Positions 8,168-17,190 are shown, counted from the stretch's first letter. The stretch: DNA of 64,000 nt from Catellatospora bangladeshensis (GCF_016862575.1 NZ_BONF01000042.1:56453-120452), one strand, 5' to 3'. Program-made: numbers and translations. Notes: generated from the sequence alone by a model not told the origin.

Positions 8168-9220
8168 ATGGAACTGTCGACCGTCTGGTTCCTGCTCATC
8201 GCGCTGCTGTTCGTCGGCTACTTCGTGCTGGAGGGCTTCGACTTCGGCGTCGGCATGCTGCTGCCCGTACTCGGCCGCGACGAGCGCGAGCGCCGCGTGA
8301 TGATCAACACGATCGGGCCGGTGTGGGACGGCAACGAGGTCTGGCTGATCACCGCGGGCGGGGCCATGTTCGCCGCGTTCCCCGAGTGGTATGCCAGCGT
8401 GTTCTCCGGCTTCTACCTGCCGCTGCTGCTCATCCTGCTCGCCCTGATCCTGCGCGGGGTCGCGTTCGAGTACCGCGGCAAGCGCAACGACCCGGTCTGG
8501 CGGCGGCGCTGGGACCGGTGCATCGTGTTCGGCTCGTTCGTGCCCGCGGTGCTGTGGGGCGTCGCGTTCGCCAACATCGTGCGCGGCGTGCCGCTCGACG
8601 CCGACCACGACTACATCGGCGGCTTCTTCACCCTGCTCAACCCGTATGCGCTGCTCGGCGGCCTGACCACGCTGGCGCTGTTCCTCACCCACGGGGCGGT
8701 GTTCATCGCGCTGAAGACCGTCGGCGACATCCGGCAGCGGGCCAACCGGCTGGCCGAGCGCCTCGGCATCGCCGCCGTGCTCGCCGCCGCGCTGTTCCTC
8801 GGGCTGACCCTGGCCCGCCGGGCCACCACCCCCGCGCTGATCCTGGCCGTGCTCGCCGCGCTGTGCCTGGTCGGCGGCCTGATCGCCAACCGGCTGCCGT
8901 CGCGCGACGACCCGCAGGGCCGGCGGGAGGGCTGGGCGTTCGCGGGCACGGCGGCGGCGATCGCGCTGGCGGTGGCGTCGCTGTTCGCCGACCTCTACCC
9001 GTTCGTGCTGCCTTCGACCGTCGACCCCGTGACCAACAGCCTGACCGTGGCCAACGCGTCGTCGACGCCGTACACCCTGAAGATCATGACCTGGGTGGCG
9101 GTGATCTTCACACCACTGGTGCTGCTCTACCAGGGCTGGACCTACTGGGTGTTCCGCAAGCGCATCGGGACCCAGCACATACCGGAGGAACTGGTCACGC
9201 CGCAGCCCGCCACCCGGTGA
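8168..9220 (+). CDS. cydB: Cytochrome bd quinol oxidase subunit II
   Basis: This 350-residue membrane partner of CydA opens with STVWFLLIALLFVGYFVLEG and carries FDFGVGML, GPVWDGNEVWLI and AFPEWYASVFSGFYLPLLLI, all diagnostic for CydB. About eight to nine membrane helices are visible. AGGAGG after the cydA stop provides the ribosome site, so the pair is one operon. A strong hairpin (9227-9264) closes it. Together they allow respiration at low oxygen or under NO/cyanide stress. Confidence 0.96.
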   Translation: MELSTVWFLLIALLFVGYFVLEGFDFGVGMLLPVLGRDERERRVMINTIGPVWDGNEVWLITAGGAMFAAFPEWYASVFSGFYLPLLLILLALILRGVAFEYRGKRNDPVWRRRWDRCIVFGSFVPAVLWGVAFANIVRGVPLDADHDYIGGFFTLLNPYALLGGLTTLALFLTHGAVFIALKTVGDIRQRANRLAERLGIAAVLAAALFLGLTLARRATTPALILAVLAALCLVGGLIANRLPSRDDPQGRREGWAFAGTAAAIALAVASLFADLYPFVLPSTVDPVTNSLTVANASSTPYTLKIMTWVAVIFTPLVLLYQGWTYWVFRKRIGTQHIPEELVTPQPATR

Positions 9221-9226
9221 GACGCA

Positions 9227-9264
9227 GACGGCGGCAGCGCACCGCCCGGTGCGCTGCCGCCGTC
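9227..9264. terminator. Bidirectional terminator after cydB
   Basis: GACGGCGGCAGCGCA (9227-9241) and TGCGCTGCCGCCGTC (9250-9264) form a perfect 15-bp stem with an 8-base loop between two converging genes. Confidence 0.7.
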
Positions 9265-9272
9265 GGGACGGC

Positions 9273-9965
9273 TCAGACGCCGGCGGCGCCCAGCTCGGCG
9301 AGCTTGGCCTCCAGCTCGGCCAGCTCGGCGCGCAGCTTGCCCGCGTGCGCCTCGGCCTCGGCCCGCTCGGCGGCCAGGATCTGCTCCACGGCCTCCTGCA
9401 CGCCCGGCACGTCGAGCATCGACACCATCTTCAGCGCCTCCTGCGCCTTGATGACATACGGCTTGGCCAGCGCCTTCGTGCCCTGCACCGCGCCGACGGT
9501 CCACTCGCCCTCGGTGTAGGCCAGCGTCACGGTCAACCCGGCCGGCGGCTTGACCTTCGGGCCCTTTGCCGCGGGCTTGCGGGGGGCGGGCGCGACGCTC
9601 GACGTCTCGGCGGGCACCTCGGGGGTTTCGGACACGGATCGCTCCTGACGTACGGGCTTCTCGCGGATGATCATGAACTCGGGCTCGGGCGGCGCGACCG
9701 GCTCCGGAACGGGCTCGGGCGCCGGCTTGCGCACGGTGTGCCCCTTGGGCGGGATGGACAGGTCACCCGGCGCGAACGGCAGCACGTCGCTGCCGAACTT
9801 CACCAGGATCCACTCGTCGTGGGTGGCCGGGTCGTCGAGCTGCACGACCTGCCCCAGCTGGCCCGCGATCTGGCCGGCCGCCTCGGTGAACATGACCTTG
9901 GGGCGCTTGCCGGACGCGAGCGTCTCCTGTATCTGGGTCAACTCCTGAGTCGACAGTCCCGCCAT
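9273..9965 (-). CDS. Conserved actinobacterial protein of unknown function
   Basis: The 230-residue soluble protein has three parts. Residues 1-75 form a compact unit (LSTQELTQIQETLASGKRPK, then DDPATHDEWILVKFGSDVLPFAPGD) that reads like a small beta-barrel. Residues 76-140 are a Pro/Glu-rich linker. The C-terminus (about 180-230) is a heptad-rich Ala/Glu coiled coil (ILAAERAEAEAHAGKLRAEL). ATG 9965 is preceded by TTGGAGCG at good spacing. I do not recognise a characterised family. It is monocistronic and faces cydB. Confidence 0.7.
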   Translation of the reverse strand: MAGLSTQELTQIQETLASGKRPKVMFTEAAGQIAGQLGQVVQLDDPATHDEWILVKFGSDVLPFAPGDLSIPPKGHTVRKPAPEPVPEPVAPPEPEFMIIREKPVRQERSVSETPEVPAETSSVAPAPRKPAAKGPKVKPPAGLTVTLAYTEGEWTVGAVQGTKALAKPYVIKAQEALKMVSMLDVPGVQEAVEQILAAERAEAEAHAGKLRAELAELEAKLAELGAAGV

Positions 9966-10181
9966 ACCGCGCTCCAACTCTCCCGCAGCGGCAGCATGGC
10001 CGCCGCATCAACCCTCACCGAACACATATTTGATACGCATGTTCTATCAGAGCCGTCCGACAAACAGGCACCGACACCATGCTGAAGAGAGGGACATCTT
10101 CGCAGTACGCCATCGCGCCGCGCATCGGGTGTGTCGGCGGTGACAGTGCCACCCGCCCGGCGCGGTTGATCTAATGGCGCC

Positions 10182-10910
10182 ATGGGGATCGTCATCGTCA
10201 CCGGAGGCAGCCGCGGCATCGGCGCGGCCACCTGCCGGAAGCTCGCCGCGGCCGGCCACGACGTGGCGATCGGCTACCGCACCGACGCCGAGACCGCCGA
10301 GCAGGTCGCCGCCGAGGTGCGCGCCGCCGGCCGCCGCGCGATCACGGTCGCGGTCGACGTGTCCGACAGCGCCCAGGTGCGCGCCCTGTTCGACCGCGCC
10401 CAGGCCGAGCTGGGCACCCCCACCGGCCTGGTCAACAACGCCGCGGTGAGCAGCACGATCGGCCCGTTCACCGAGCTGTCCGAAGCCGACCTGCGCCGGG
10501 TCGTCGACGTCAACGTGGTCGGCGCGATCCTGTGCGCCCAGGAGGCCGCCCGCCGCTTCGGTCCCGGCAGCGCGATCGTCAACGTGTCCTCGGTCGCCGC
10601 GAGCCTGGGCAGCCCCGGCGAGTACATCCACTACGCCGCTTCGAAGGCCGCCGTGGAGACGCTGACCGTCGGCCTGTCCAAGGAACTGGGACCGGCCGGG
10701 ATCAGGGTCAACACGGTCTCCCCCGGCGTCATCCACACCGGGTTCCACGCAGGCAGCGGCGAGGCCGGCCGCGCCGACCGGCTCGGCCCGTCCGCACCGC
10801 TGGGCCGCTCCGGGCAGCCCGAGGAGATCGCCGCCGCGATCGTCTGGCTGTTGTCCGACGAGGCGTCCTACGCCACCGGCGCGACGCTCAAGGTATCCGG
10901 CGGCCGCTGA
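10182..10910 (+). CDS. Short-chain dehydrogenase/reductase
   Basis: This is a 242-residue Rossmann enzyme of the classical SDR family, which oxidises or reduces alcohols and ketones with NAD(P). The cofactor loop is TGGSRGIG (7-14), followed by NNAAVSS near residue 87, the catalytic Ser in VNVSSVAASLG, and YAASK (Tyr-x3-Lys) near residue 150. PGVIHTGFH follows. It resembles FabG-like reductases and glucose dehydrogenases, but the substrate cannot be read. The ATG sits six bases behind a TCTAAT box with no ribosome site, consistent with a leaderless message. Its last 23 bases overlap the convergent GGDEF gene. Confidence 0.88.
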   Translation: MGIVIVTGGSRGIGAATCRKLAAAGHDVAIGYRTDAETAEQVAAEVRAAGRRAITVAVDVSDSAQVRALFDRAQAELGTPTGLVNNAAVSSTIGPFTELSEADLRRVVDVNVVGAILCAQEAARRFGPGSAIVNVSSVAASLGSPGEYIHYAASKAAVETLTVGLSKELGPAGIRVNTVSPGVIHTGFHAGSGEAGRADRLGPSAPLGRSGQPEEIAAAIVWLLSDEASYATGATLKVSGGR

Positions 10911-13017
10911 TCACCGGATGCTCCGGCGGCAGCGCCGCCGGCTCGTCGACGGCGCCGTCGTCGACCAGCGACAGGAACACGTCCACCACCGCCGGATCGA
11001 ACCGGGTGCCCCGGCCCGCCAGGATCTGCGAGCACGAACCGGCCAGGGCGGGCTCCCCGACCGCCAGCGCCGCGCTGCGCAGCCTCGACCACGCGTCGCA
11101 CACCGTGATGATGCGCGCCTCGACCGGGATGTCGGTCCCGGCGCAGCCCCGCGGGAAGCCGGTGCCGTCGTACCACTCGTGGTGCGCCCGCACCAGCGGC
11201 GCCAGCTCGGGCAGGTCGGCCAGCTCGGTGAGCAGGCGCGCCCCCTCCTCCGGATGGCCGCGGTCGTCCTCGCCCCGGTGCAGGCCGTCACCCTCGGCGA
11301 CCGCGGCGACCCGGCCGATGTCGTGTACGCGGGCCGCGGCGGCGGTACGCCGCTGCACCGCGTCGTCCAGCCCCATGCGGGCCGCGGTGCGCAGCGCCCA
11401 GCGCGACACCGCGGCGCTGTGCTCGCGCTCGCCGACGGCCCGGTCGACCCGGTCGGCCAGCCACACCAGCGCCGGGGGCAGGGGCAGCGCGGTGTCGAAC
11501 GCGGGCGCGGCGTAGCGGCCCGAGCCGACCACCCGGTCCCGGCCGAGCGCCTTGGCGCGGTAGACGGCCTGGTCGGCGTCGTCGACGAGCTGGTCGATGA
11601 CGGGCCGTCCGGTGCCCGGCTCGGCGGTGGCCACCCCCAGCGACGCGGTCAGGGTGAGCTGCTCGTCGGTGCCAAGCACGCCGACCTGCGTGGCGCACAG
11701 CCCCTGCCGGACGCGTTCGGCCAGGTCGAGTGCCTCCCGGCCGCCGGTGCCGGGCAGCAGGCACAGGAACTCCTCACCGCCGTAGCGGCACAGCAGGTCC
11801 CCGGCCCGGAACGAGCGGCGCAGCCGCTGCGCGACCTCGATCAGCACGGCGTCGCCGACGGAGTGCCCGTACGTGTCGTTGATCTGCTTGAAGTGGTCCA
11901 GGTCGATCAGCACCAGGCTGAGCGGGTCGCCGCGCTGCATCGCCCGGTCCGCCTCGATGTCGAGCACCTCCTCGAAGAACCGCCGGTTGTGCAGGCCGGT
12001 GAGCGGGTCGGTGGTGGCGGCGGTGCGCAGCCGCTGGGTGAGCCTGGTCCGGTCGCGCGTGGCGACGACCTGGCGCACCAGCAGCCCCAGCAGCAACAGC
12101 ATGATCACCGCAAGGGTGACCTCGCTGAGCCGGCCGACCAGGATCAGGTCGGCCACCGCCAGCGCCCCGACGGCGAGCACGGCCACCACCGCGGGCAGGA
12201 ACGTGATGTCCGGGTCGGCCGCCCCGGGCTCGTCGCCCTCCCGGCGGCCGGCCGCGGTCACCGCCGCCACGCACAGCAGCACCGCCTCGGTCTGCCAGCC
12301 GAGGTTCACCCAGCTCCAGCTCTCGTACGAGCGCACGGCGGTCAGGTAGGCGTAGGCGCCGTCGGTGATGCCGGCCAGCCCGAACGCCGCCCCGACGACG
12401 ATCATGGAGCGGGGCACGTGCTGAGTGCCGCTGAGCAGCACCGCCACCAGGATGCTGACCATGCTCACCGAGAACACCGGATACAGGAAGGTGATCAGCG
12501 CGGCAGCGGTCCAATCCTCCGGAACCAGCGGTGCGATGATCATCTGCCAGCCGATCGCGCCCGCCCCGGCCGCCACCAGCAGCGCGTCCAGCAGGCCCTG
12601 TCCCCGGCCGACCACCCCCAGCCCCAGTCCGACCACGATCGCGGGCAGCGCGACCGCGTACGAGGCGAGGTAGGCGGCGTCGGCCAGCGACGGCACCGGC
12701 GGCCCCTCCGGATGGACGTAGGAGTACACCGCCCAGATGCTCTCGCCGAGCAGCCACAGCGCGTTCGACACCACCAGCATCCGCCACGCGATCCGCACCC
12801 GCTGCCGGGTGCGCCGCGCGGCGAACACCGCCAGCCCCGTGCAGGCGATGATCGGGACCAGGTAGAGCACCTCGCCGACGAAGCGGGCCAGCTCCGGCAT
12901 GTCACGGCTGTAGTTGAGCAGTGCGGCATAGCACCCCAGCCAGGCCACACCCGCGACGATCACCGTCGCCTGGGTTCGGTCGAACCCGGCGCGTGTGCCG
13001 CGAAGACCCTCTCTCAC
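10888..13017 (-). CDS. Membrane GGDEF/HD-GYP cyclic-di-GMP turnover protein
   Basis: In this 709-residue protein eight or more membrane helices fill residues 15-300. A diguanylate cyclase domain follows (TTDPLTGLHNRRFFEEV near 335, catalytic RYGGEEF near 411). The inhibitory site RAGD lies exactly five residues before GGEEF, so product feedback is expected. Residues 530-700 form an HD-GYP-type hydrolase: VHDIGR near 563, HPEEG, HHEWYDGTGFP near 616 (GFP instead of GYP) and a later CDAW. Thus both synthesis and degradation of c-di-GMP could reside in one chain. The GTG start is behind GGGGGG. The 3' end overlaps the convergent SDR by 23 bases. Confidence 0.88.
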   Translation of the reverse strand: MREGLRGTRAGFDRTQATVIVAGVAWLGCYAALLNYSRDMPELARFVGEVLYLVPIIACTGLAVFAARRTRQRVRIAWRMLVVSNALWLLGESIWAVYSYVHPEGPPVPSLADAAYLASYAVALPAIVVGLGLGVVGRGQGLLDALLVAAGAGAIGWQMIIAPLVPEDWTAAALITFLYPVFSVSMVSILVAVLLSGTQHVPRSMIVVGAAFGLAGITDGAYAYLTAVRSYESWSWVNLGWQTEAVLLCVAAVTAAGRREGDEPGAADPDITFLPAVVAVLAVGALAVADLILVGRLSEVTLAVIMLLLLGLLVRQVVATRDRTRLTQRLRTAATTDPLTGLHNRRFFEEVLDIEADRAMQRGDPLSLVLIDLDHFKQINDTYGHSVGDAVLIEVAQRLRRSFRAGDLLCRYGGEEFLCLLPGTGGREALDLAERVRQGLCATQVGVLGTDEQLTLTASLGVATAEPGTGRPVIDQLVDDADQAVYRAKALGRDRVVGSGRYAAPAFDTALPLPPALVWLADRVDRAVGEREHSAAVSRWALRTAARMGLDDAVQRRTAAAARVHDIGRVAAVAEGDGLHRGEDDRGHPEEGARLLTELADLPELAPLVRAHHEWYDGTGFPRGCAGTDIPVEARIITVCDAWSRLRSAALAVGEPALAGSCSQILAGRGTRFDPAVVDVFLSLVDDGAVDEPAALPPEHPVISGRRIP

Positions 13018-13068
13018 CGCCGTGATGCCCCCCGGGGTGGCGCAATAACTACTCTCAGTAGAAGTCTG

Positions 13069-14280
13069 TCATATGTGGTCCGCGCCGGTGCCGCTCGCGG
13101 AAACAGCCGGCACCACCCGCGGCGCCGCCGGCACGGGCAGCGCCCGCGGCAGGATCACCCGCACCACCAGGCCTCCTCCGGGACGGGGCACCGCCACCGC
13201 GTCACCGCCGTGGGCCTTGGCCACCGCCCGCACGATCGACAGCCCCAGGCCGCTGCCCCGTGCCGAGCCCACCCGGTCGGTCAGCCGCCGGAACGGCTCG
13301 AACAGCGCCGGCACCTCGTACGCCGAGATCACCGCACCGGTGTTGCTCACCACCACCTCGGCGTGGCGCGGCTTGGCCACCGTCTGCACCCGTACCCAGC
13401 CGCCCGCCTCGTTATAGCGCGCCGCGTTGTCGACCAGGTTGCGGATCAGCTGCTCCAGCAGGATCGGATCACCCACCACCGGCGCAGCCGACAGCTCCCG
13501 CACGATCTGCACCTGCTGCCGCGCCGCCAGCGGCTCGGTCGTGCTCACCGCGATGTTGGCCAGGTCGGCCACGTCCACCGGCCGCCGCTCGGTCACCGCG
13601 TCCTCCGCCCGCGCCAGCGTCAGCAGCGCGTCGATCAGCCGCTCGTGGCGCAGGTTGACCGCCAGCAGGTTCTCCCCCAGCTGCCGCGTCTGCGGCGGGC
13701 AGTCCGGGCGGCCCATCGCCACCTCGACCAGGGTGCGGTTCAGCGCGATCGGGGTCTTCAGCTCGTGCGCGGCGTTCGCGATGAACCGGCCCTGCCCCGC
13801 GAACGCCTCGTCCAGCCGGTCCAGCATGCTGTCGAACGAGTCCGCCAGGCTCTTCACCTCGCCGGGCGGCGCGTCAAGGTCGATGCGCCGGTGCAGGGTC
13901 CGGCCCGCGATCCGGTGCGCCGTCGCGGTGATCATGCTCAGCGGCCGCAGCAGCCGCCCCGCCACGAACCAGCCCGCCGCGGTGACCACCAGCCACACCG
14001 CCAGCAACGTCAGCCCGCCCTTGAACAGCAGGTTGGCGTGCATCGAATCCAGGATCGCCTGCTTGGACGCGTAGGCCGAACTCGCCAGCTGCGTCGCGCC
14101 CTCGTAGTCGTCCGGCTTGAGCCGGCTGTACCTGTCGGCCATCAGGATGTTCAGGCTGTAATCCATGCTGTTGTCGACCAGGATCAGCGTGCCCATCAGC
14201 ACCGCCCCGCCTGCCAGCGCGAACAGCAGGCTGAACACCGCCGTCAGCCGGACCCGCAGGTTGCCGCTCCACAGCCCCAT
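13069..14280 (-). CDS. Two-component sensor histidine kinase
   Basis: This 403-residue membrane kinase has two membrane helices (about 12-34 and 85-110) flanking an extracytoplasmic loop of only about 50 residues. A HAMP region follows, then the phosphoacceptor His in ANAAHELKTPIALN near 168, and an ATP-binding domain with NLVDNAARYNEAG, FRRLTDRVGSARGSGLGLSI. Its ATG shares one base with the stop of the response regulator (TGATG), so the pair is coupled. It lies divergent to alr-ddl, suggesting cell-envelope sensing; the signal is not identifiable. Confidence 0.92.
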   Translation of the reverse strand: MGLWSGNLRVRLTAVFSLLFALAGGAVLMGTLILVDNSMDYSLNILMADRYSRLKPDDYEGATQLASSAYASKQAILDSMHANLLFKGGLTLLAVWLVVTAAGWFVAGRLLRPLSMITATAHRIAGRTLHRRIDLDAPPGEVKSLADSFDSMLDRLDEAFAGQGRFIANAAHELKTPIALNRTLVEVAMGRPDCPPQTRQLGENLLAVNLRHERLIDALLTLARAEDAVTERRPVDVADLANIAVSTTEPLAARQQVQIVRELSAAPVVGDPILLEQLIRNLVDNAARYNEAGGWVRVQTVAKPRHAEVVVSNTGAVISAYEVPALFEPFRRLTDRVGSARGSGLGLSIVRAVAKAHGGDAVAVPRPGGGLVVRVILPRALPVPAAPRVVPAVSASGTGADHI

Positions 14281-14936
14281 CAGCGGATCCGGTAGCCGAC
14301 GGCAGTGACCGTCTCGATCGGCTGCGGCTCGCCCAGCTTGCGCCGCAGCCCGCTGATGGTCACCCGCACGATCGTGCTGAACGGGTCCATGTGCTCGTCC
14401 CAGACCTTCTCCAGCAGCGTCTCCGCGCTCACCACCGCGCCCTCGGCCCGCAGCAGCTCCTCCAGCACCGCGAACTCGCGCCGCGACAGGCTCACGTAAC
14501 GCCCGTCCCGGTACGTCTCCCGGTGGTGCGGGTCCAGCCGGATCCCGGCCCGCTCCAGCACCGGCGGCGCGGCCGGGCGGGCCCGCCGCCCCAGCGCCCG
14601 TACCCGCGCCACCAGCTCGGCGAACGCGAACGGCTTCGGCAGGTAGTCGTCGGCACCCAGGGTCAGCCCGGCGACCCGCTCGGCGACGGTCACCGACACC
14701 GTGAGCATCAGCACCCGCACGTCCATGCCCTGCGCCACGACCTGCCGGCACACCTCGTCGCCGGGCACCTTCGGCAGGTCCCGGTCCAGGATCAGCACGT
14801 CGTAGGCGTTCACGGCGAGCTTCTCCAGCGCCGCCGCCCCGTCGTGGGCCACGTCCACCGCGAACGCCTCCTGCCGCAGGCCCTCCGCGACGGCCTCGGC
14901 CATCAGCTCCTCGTCCTCCACCACCAGGACCCGCAA
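14280..14936 (-). CDS. OmpR/PhoB-family response regulator
   Basis: This is a 218-residue regulator. The receiver domain (1-115) has VLVVEDEE, the phosphoacceptor Asp in VLILDRDLPK near 50, and LPKPF near 100. The winged-helix output domain (125-218) has SLSRREFAVLEELLR and TIVRVTISGLRRKLG. I chose TTG 14936 because GGAGG lies six bases upstream and the core begins right after; a longer frame adds 32 unrelated residues. Direct GTTAG repeats 11 bases apart (14977-14992) upstream may be its own binding site. It is the first gene of the two-component operon. Confidence 0.92.
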   Translation of the reverse strand: MRVLVVEDEELMAEAVAEGLRQEAFAVDVAHDGAAALEKLAVNAYDVLILDRDLPKVPGDEVCRQVVAQGMDVRVLMLTVSVTVAERVAGLTLGADDYLPKPFAFAELVARVRALGRRARPAAPPVLERAGIRLDPHHRETYRDGRYVSLSRREFAVLEELLRAEGAVVSAETLLEKVWDEHMDPFSTIVRVTISGLRRKLGEPQPIETVTAVGYRIR

Positions 14937-14976
14937 AAGCCACCTCCTCGACCGCTCGCAAGTATGCACACGCCGT

Positions 14977-14992
14977 GTTAGCAGGGCGTTAG
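14977..14992. promoter_or_regulatory. Direct repeat GTTAG-N6-GTTAG in the regulator/alr intergenic region
   Basis: Two GTTAG units (14977-14981 and 14988-14992) are spaced by one helical turn, the usual layout of OmpR-family sites. They lie between the divergent response regulator and alr. Binding is inference. Confidence 0.35.
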
Positions 14993-15040
14993 TGAAATCG
15001 CTCTCGGTACGCTCACACGCCCTCCTGTCCACTACTCACC

Positions 15041-16195
15041 GTGACAAGCGAGCTGGCCGAGGCGGTCGTCGACCTCGCGGCGGTCACGGGCAACGTCGAG
15101 CTGATCGGGGGCGCCACGTCCGCCGCGGTGATGGCCGTGGTGAAGGCGGACGGGTTCGGCCACGGCGCGGTGCCGGCGGCCATGGCCGCGCTGGCGGGGG
15201 GCGCCACCTGGCTCGGCGTGACCAGCGCGGCCGAGGCCCTGGCGCTGCGCGAGGCGGGTATCACCGCCCCGGTGCTGAGCTGGCTGCACGGCCCGTACAC
15301 CGACTACGCGGCGCTGGCCGCCGCGGGCATCGACGTCTCCGTCAACACCGCCGACCAGCTCCACACCCTGGTCCAGGCGTTAGGAAGGGCACCTTCTACT
15401 ACGGAAAACGATAAGAAGGTGCCCTTCCTCGCGCATGTGCATCTGAAGATCGATACGGGGATGTCGCGGGGCGGGGCGGGGACCGACGGGTGGCCCGAGC
15501 TGGTCAGCTGGGCGCGTAAGTACGAGCGCGAGGGTGCGCTGGCCGTGCGCGGGGTGTGGTCGCACCTGGCCACCGCCGACACCAGCCCGATCGGGGTGGC
15601 CGCGCAGGCGGCGGCGTTCGCCGAGGCGGTGGCCTGGGCGCGCGACGCCGGGCTGCGCCCGGACCTGCTGCACCTGGCCAACTCGGCCGCGGTGTTCACC
15701 GCCCCGCGCACCCACTACGACCTGGTCCGCGCCGGGATCGCCGTGTACGGGGTCGAGCCCGTGCCCGGCCGTACGTTCGGGCTGCGCCCGGCGCTCACCC
15801 TGCGCAGCCACGTGACCCTGGTGAAGCGGGTGCCCGCCGGGACCGGCGTCGGCTACGGCCACGACCACGTCACCGCGCGCCCCACCACCCTGGCCCTGAT
15901 CCCGCTCGGCTTCGCCGACGGCGTCCCGCGCGCCGCGGGCGGGCGAGCGGAGGTGCTGCTCGGCGGGGTACGCCGCCCGCTGGCCGGGCGCGTCGCCATG
16001 GACCAGTGCGTCGTCGACGCCGGCGACCTCGACGTGCACCCCGGCGATCCGGTGACCGTGCTCGGCCCCGGCACGCACGGCGAACCCACCGCCGCCGACT
16101 GGGCGGCCTGGGCCGGCACCAACCCCCACGAGATCCTCACCGGCATCGGCCCCCGGGTCCCCCGCCGGTACGCACGGAGCAAGGAGCGCGCATGA
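15041..16195 (+). CDS. alr: Alanine racemase carrying an in-frame repeat insertion
   Basis: This PLP enzyme makes D-alanine for peptidoglycan. The 384-residue protein has the PLP lysine in VVKADGFGHG (about 28-37), HLKIDTGMSRGG, GVGYGHDHV with the catalytic Tyr near 270, and PLGFADGVPR followed by the MDQ motif. Residues 114-130 (LGRAPSTTENDKKVPFL) are encoded by a copy of the 50-bp repeat family and occupy the loop just before the HLKIDTG strand, where homologs have no such segment. The insert begins with a TTA leucine codon at 15380-15382. The GTG start has no ribosome site. It overlaps ddl by ATGA. Whether the enzyme tolerates the loop is untested, but the frame stays open. Confidence 0.92.
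   Translation: MTSELAEAVVDLAAVTGNVELIGGATSAAVMAVVKADGFGHGAVPAAMAALAGGATWLGVTSAAEALALREAGITAPVLSWLHGPYTDYAALAAAGIDVSVNTADQLHTLVQALGRAPSTTENDKKVPFLAHVHLKIDTGMSRGGAGTDGWPELVSWARKYEREGALAVRGVWSHLATADTSPIGVAAQAAAFAEAVAWARDAGLRPDLLHLANSAAVFTAPRTHYDLVRAGIAVYGVEPVPGRTFGLRPALTLRSHVTLVKRVPAGTGVGYGHDHVTARPTTLALIPLGFADGVPRAAGGRAEVLLGGVRRPLAGRVAMDQCVVDAGDLDVHPGDPVTVLGPGTHGEPTAADWAAWAGTNPHEILTGIGPRVPRRYARSKERA
15380..15430 (+). repeat. GGGCACC repeat family, copy A (inverted type), inside alr
   Basis: Left arm AGGAAGGGCACCTTCT (15382-15397), spacer with TACGGAAAACGA, right arm AAGAAGGTGCCCTTCCT (15413-15429). The 48-bp core is a multiple of three and is read in frame by alr as TTA GGA AGG and onward. It is most similar to copy C. 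Confidence 0.92.
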
Positions 16196-17190
16196 AACTG
16201 GCGATCGTCTACGGCGGGCGCAGCGGCGAGCACGAGGTGTCGTGCAAGTCGGCCCACAGCATCCTGGCCCACCTCGACCGCGGCCGCTACGACGTCACCG
16301 AGGTGCTCATCGGCCGCGACGGCGCCTGGCACGTCGACGGCCTGCCCGTCGGCATGGGCGACGCGCTGCGCACGCTCGGCCGCGCCGACGTGGTGTTCCC
16401 CGCCCTGCACGGCCCGTACGGCGAGGACGGCACCGTGCAGTCGCTGCTGGAGCTGGCCGGGGTCCCGTACGTCGGCAGCGGGGTGCTGGCCAGCGCGACC
16501 GGCATGGACAAGGAGTTCACCAAGAAGATCCTCGCCGCCGACGGGCTGCGCGTGGCCGACGGCGCCGTGCTGCGCCCCGGCACGGACGAGCTGTCCCCCG
16601 CGGACCGGGACCGGCTCGGCCTGCCCGTGTTCGTCAAACCGGCCCGCGCCGGGTCCAGCATCGGCGTCACCCGCGTCGACGACTGGGCCGCGCTGCCCGC
16701 CGCGCTGGACGCGGCCCGTGCCTGCGACGGCAAGGTGCTGGTCGAGGCGGGGGTGACCGGCCGCGAGGTGGACGTGGCCGTGCTGCAGTTCCCCGACGGC
16801 AGCCTGCGCGCCGGGCCGCCGCTGGAGATCCGGGTCACCGACGGGCACGGCTTCTTCGACTACGACGCCAAGTACACGGCGGGCGAGGTCGTGTTCGACA
16901 TCCCGGCCCGGCTGGACGCGGCCGTGACGTCACGGCTGCAGGAGCTGGCGATCCAGGCGTTCACCGCGCTGGACTGCCGGGGGCTGCTGCGGGTGGACTT
17001 CTTCCTGCCCGCCGACGGCGGCGAGCCGGTCCTCAACGAGGTCAACACGTTCCCGGGCTTCACGTCCGCCTCGCAGTACCCGCGCATGTGGCAGGCCGCG
17101 GGCATGTCCTACCCGGAGCTGCTGGACACCCTCATCGCGACCGCGCTGGCCTCCGCCGCGCGCCACCTGACGGCCCTGTCCCGCCGCTGA
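16192..17190 (+). CDS. ddl: D-alanine--D-alanine ligase
   Basis: This ATP-grasp enzyme joins two D-alanines for the peptidoglycan stem peptide. The 332-residue protein shows YGGRSGEHEVSCKSA (N-terminal binding loop), FPALHGPYGEDG, KPARAGSSIGV for ATP/substrate, FFDYDAKYTAGEV (the omega-loop with the Tyr typical of D-Ala-D-Ala ligases), and the metal site VDFFLPADG, then NEVNTFPGFT. The ATG overlaps the alr stop and has AAGGAG upstream. The omega-loop argues against a VanA-type D-Ala-D-Lac ligase. A 16-bp stem terminator follows. Confidence 0.93.
   Translation: MKLAIVYGGRSGEHEVSCKSAHSILAHLDRGRYDVTEVLIGRDGAWHVDGLPVGMGDALRTLGRADVVFPALHGPYGEDGTVQSLLELAGVPYVGSGVLASATGMDKEFTKKILAADGLRVADGAVLRPGTDELSPADRDRLGLPVFVKPARAGSSIGVTRVDDWAALPAALDAARACDGKVLVEAGVTGREVDVAVLQFPDGSLRAGPPLEIRVTDGHGFFDYDAKYTAGEVVFDIPARLDAAVTSRLQELAIQAFTALDCRGLLRVDFFLPADGGEPVLNEVNTFPGFTSASQYPRMWQAAGMSYPELLDTLIATALASAARHLTALSRR

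Noticed and set aside
10918..14295. Open frame of over 1100 codons antisense to the GGDEF and kinase genes
   Set aside because: Composition is Arg/Gln/Ala/Gly noise; the minus-strand genes have clear domains.
16192..17190. VanA-type D-Ala-D-Lac ligase
   Set aside because: The omega-loop DYDAKYTAG with Tyr matches D-Ala-D-Ala ligases, and vanH/vanX partners are missing.
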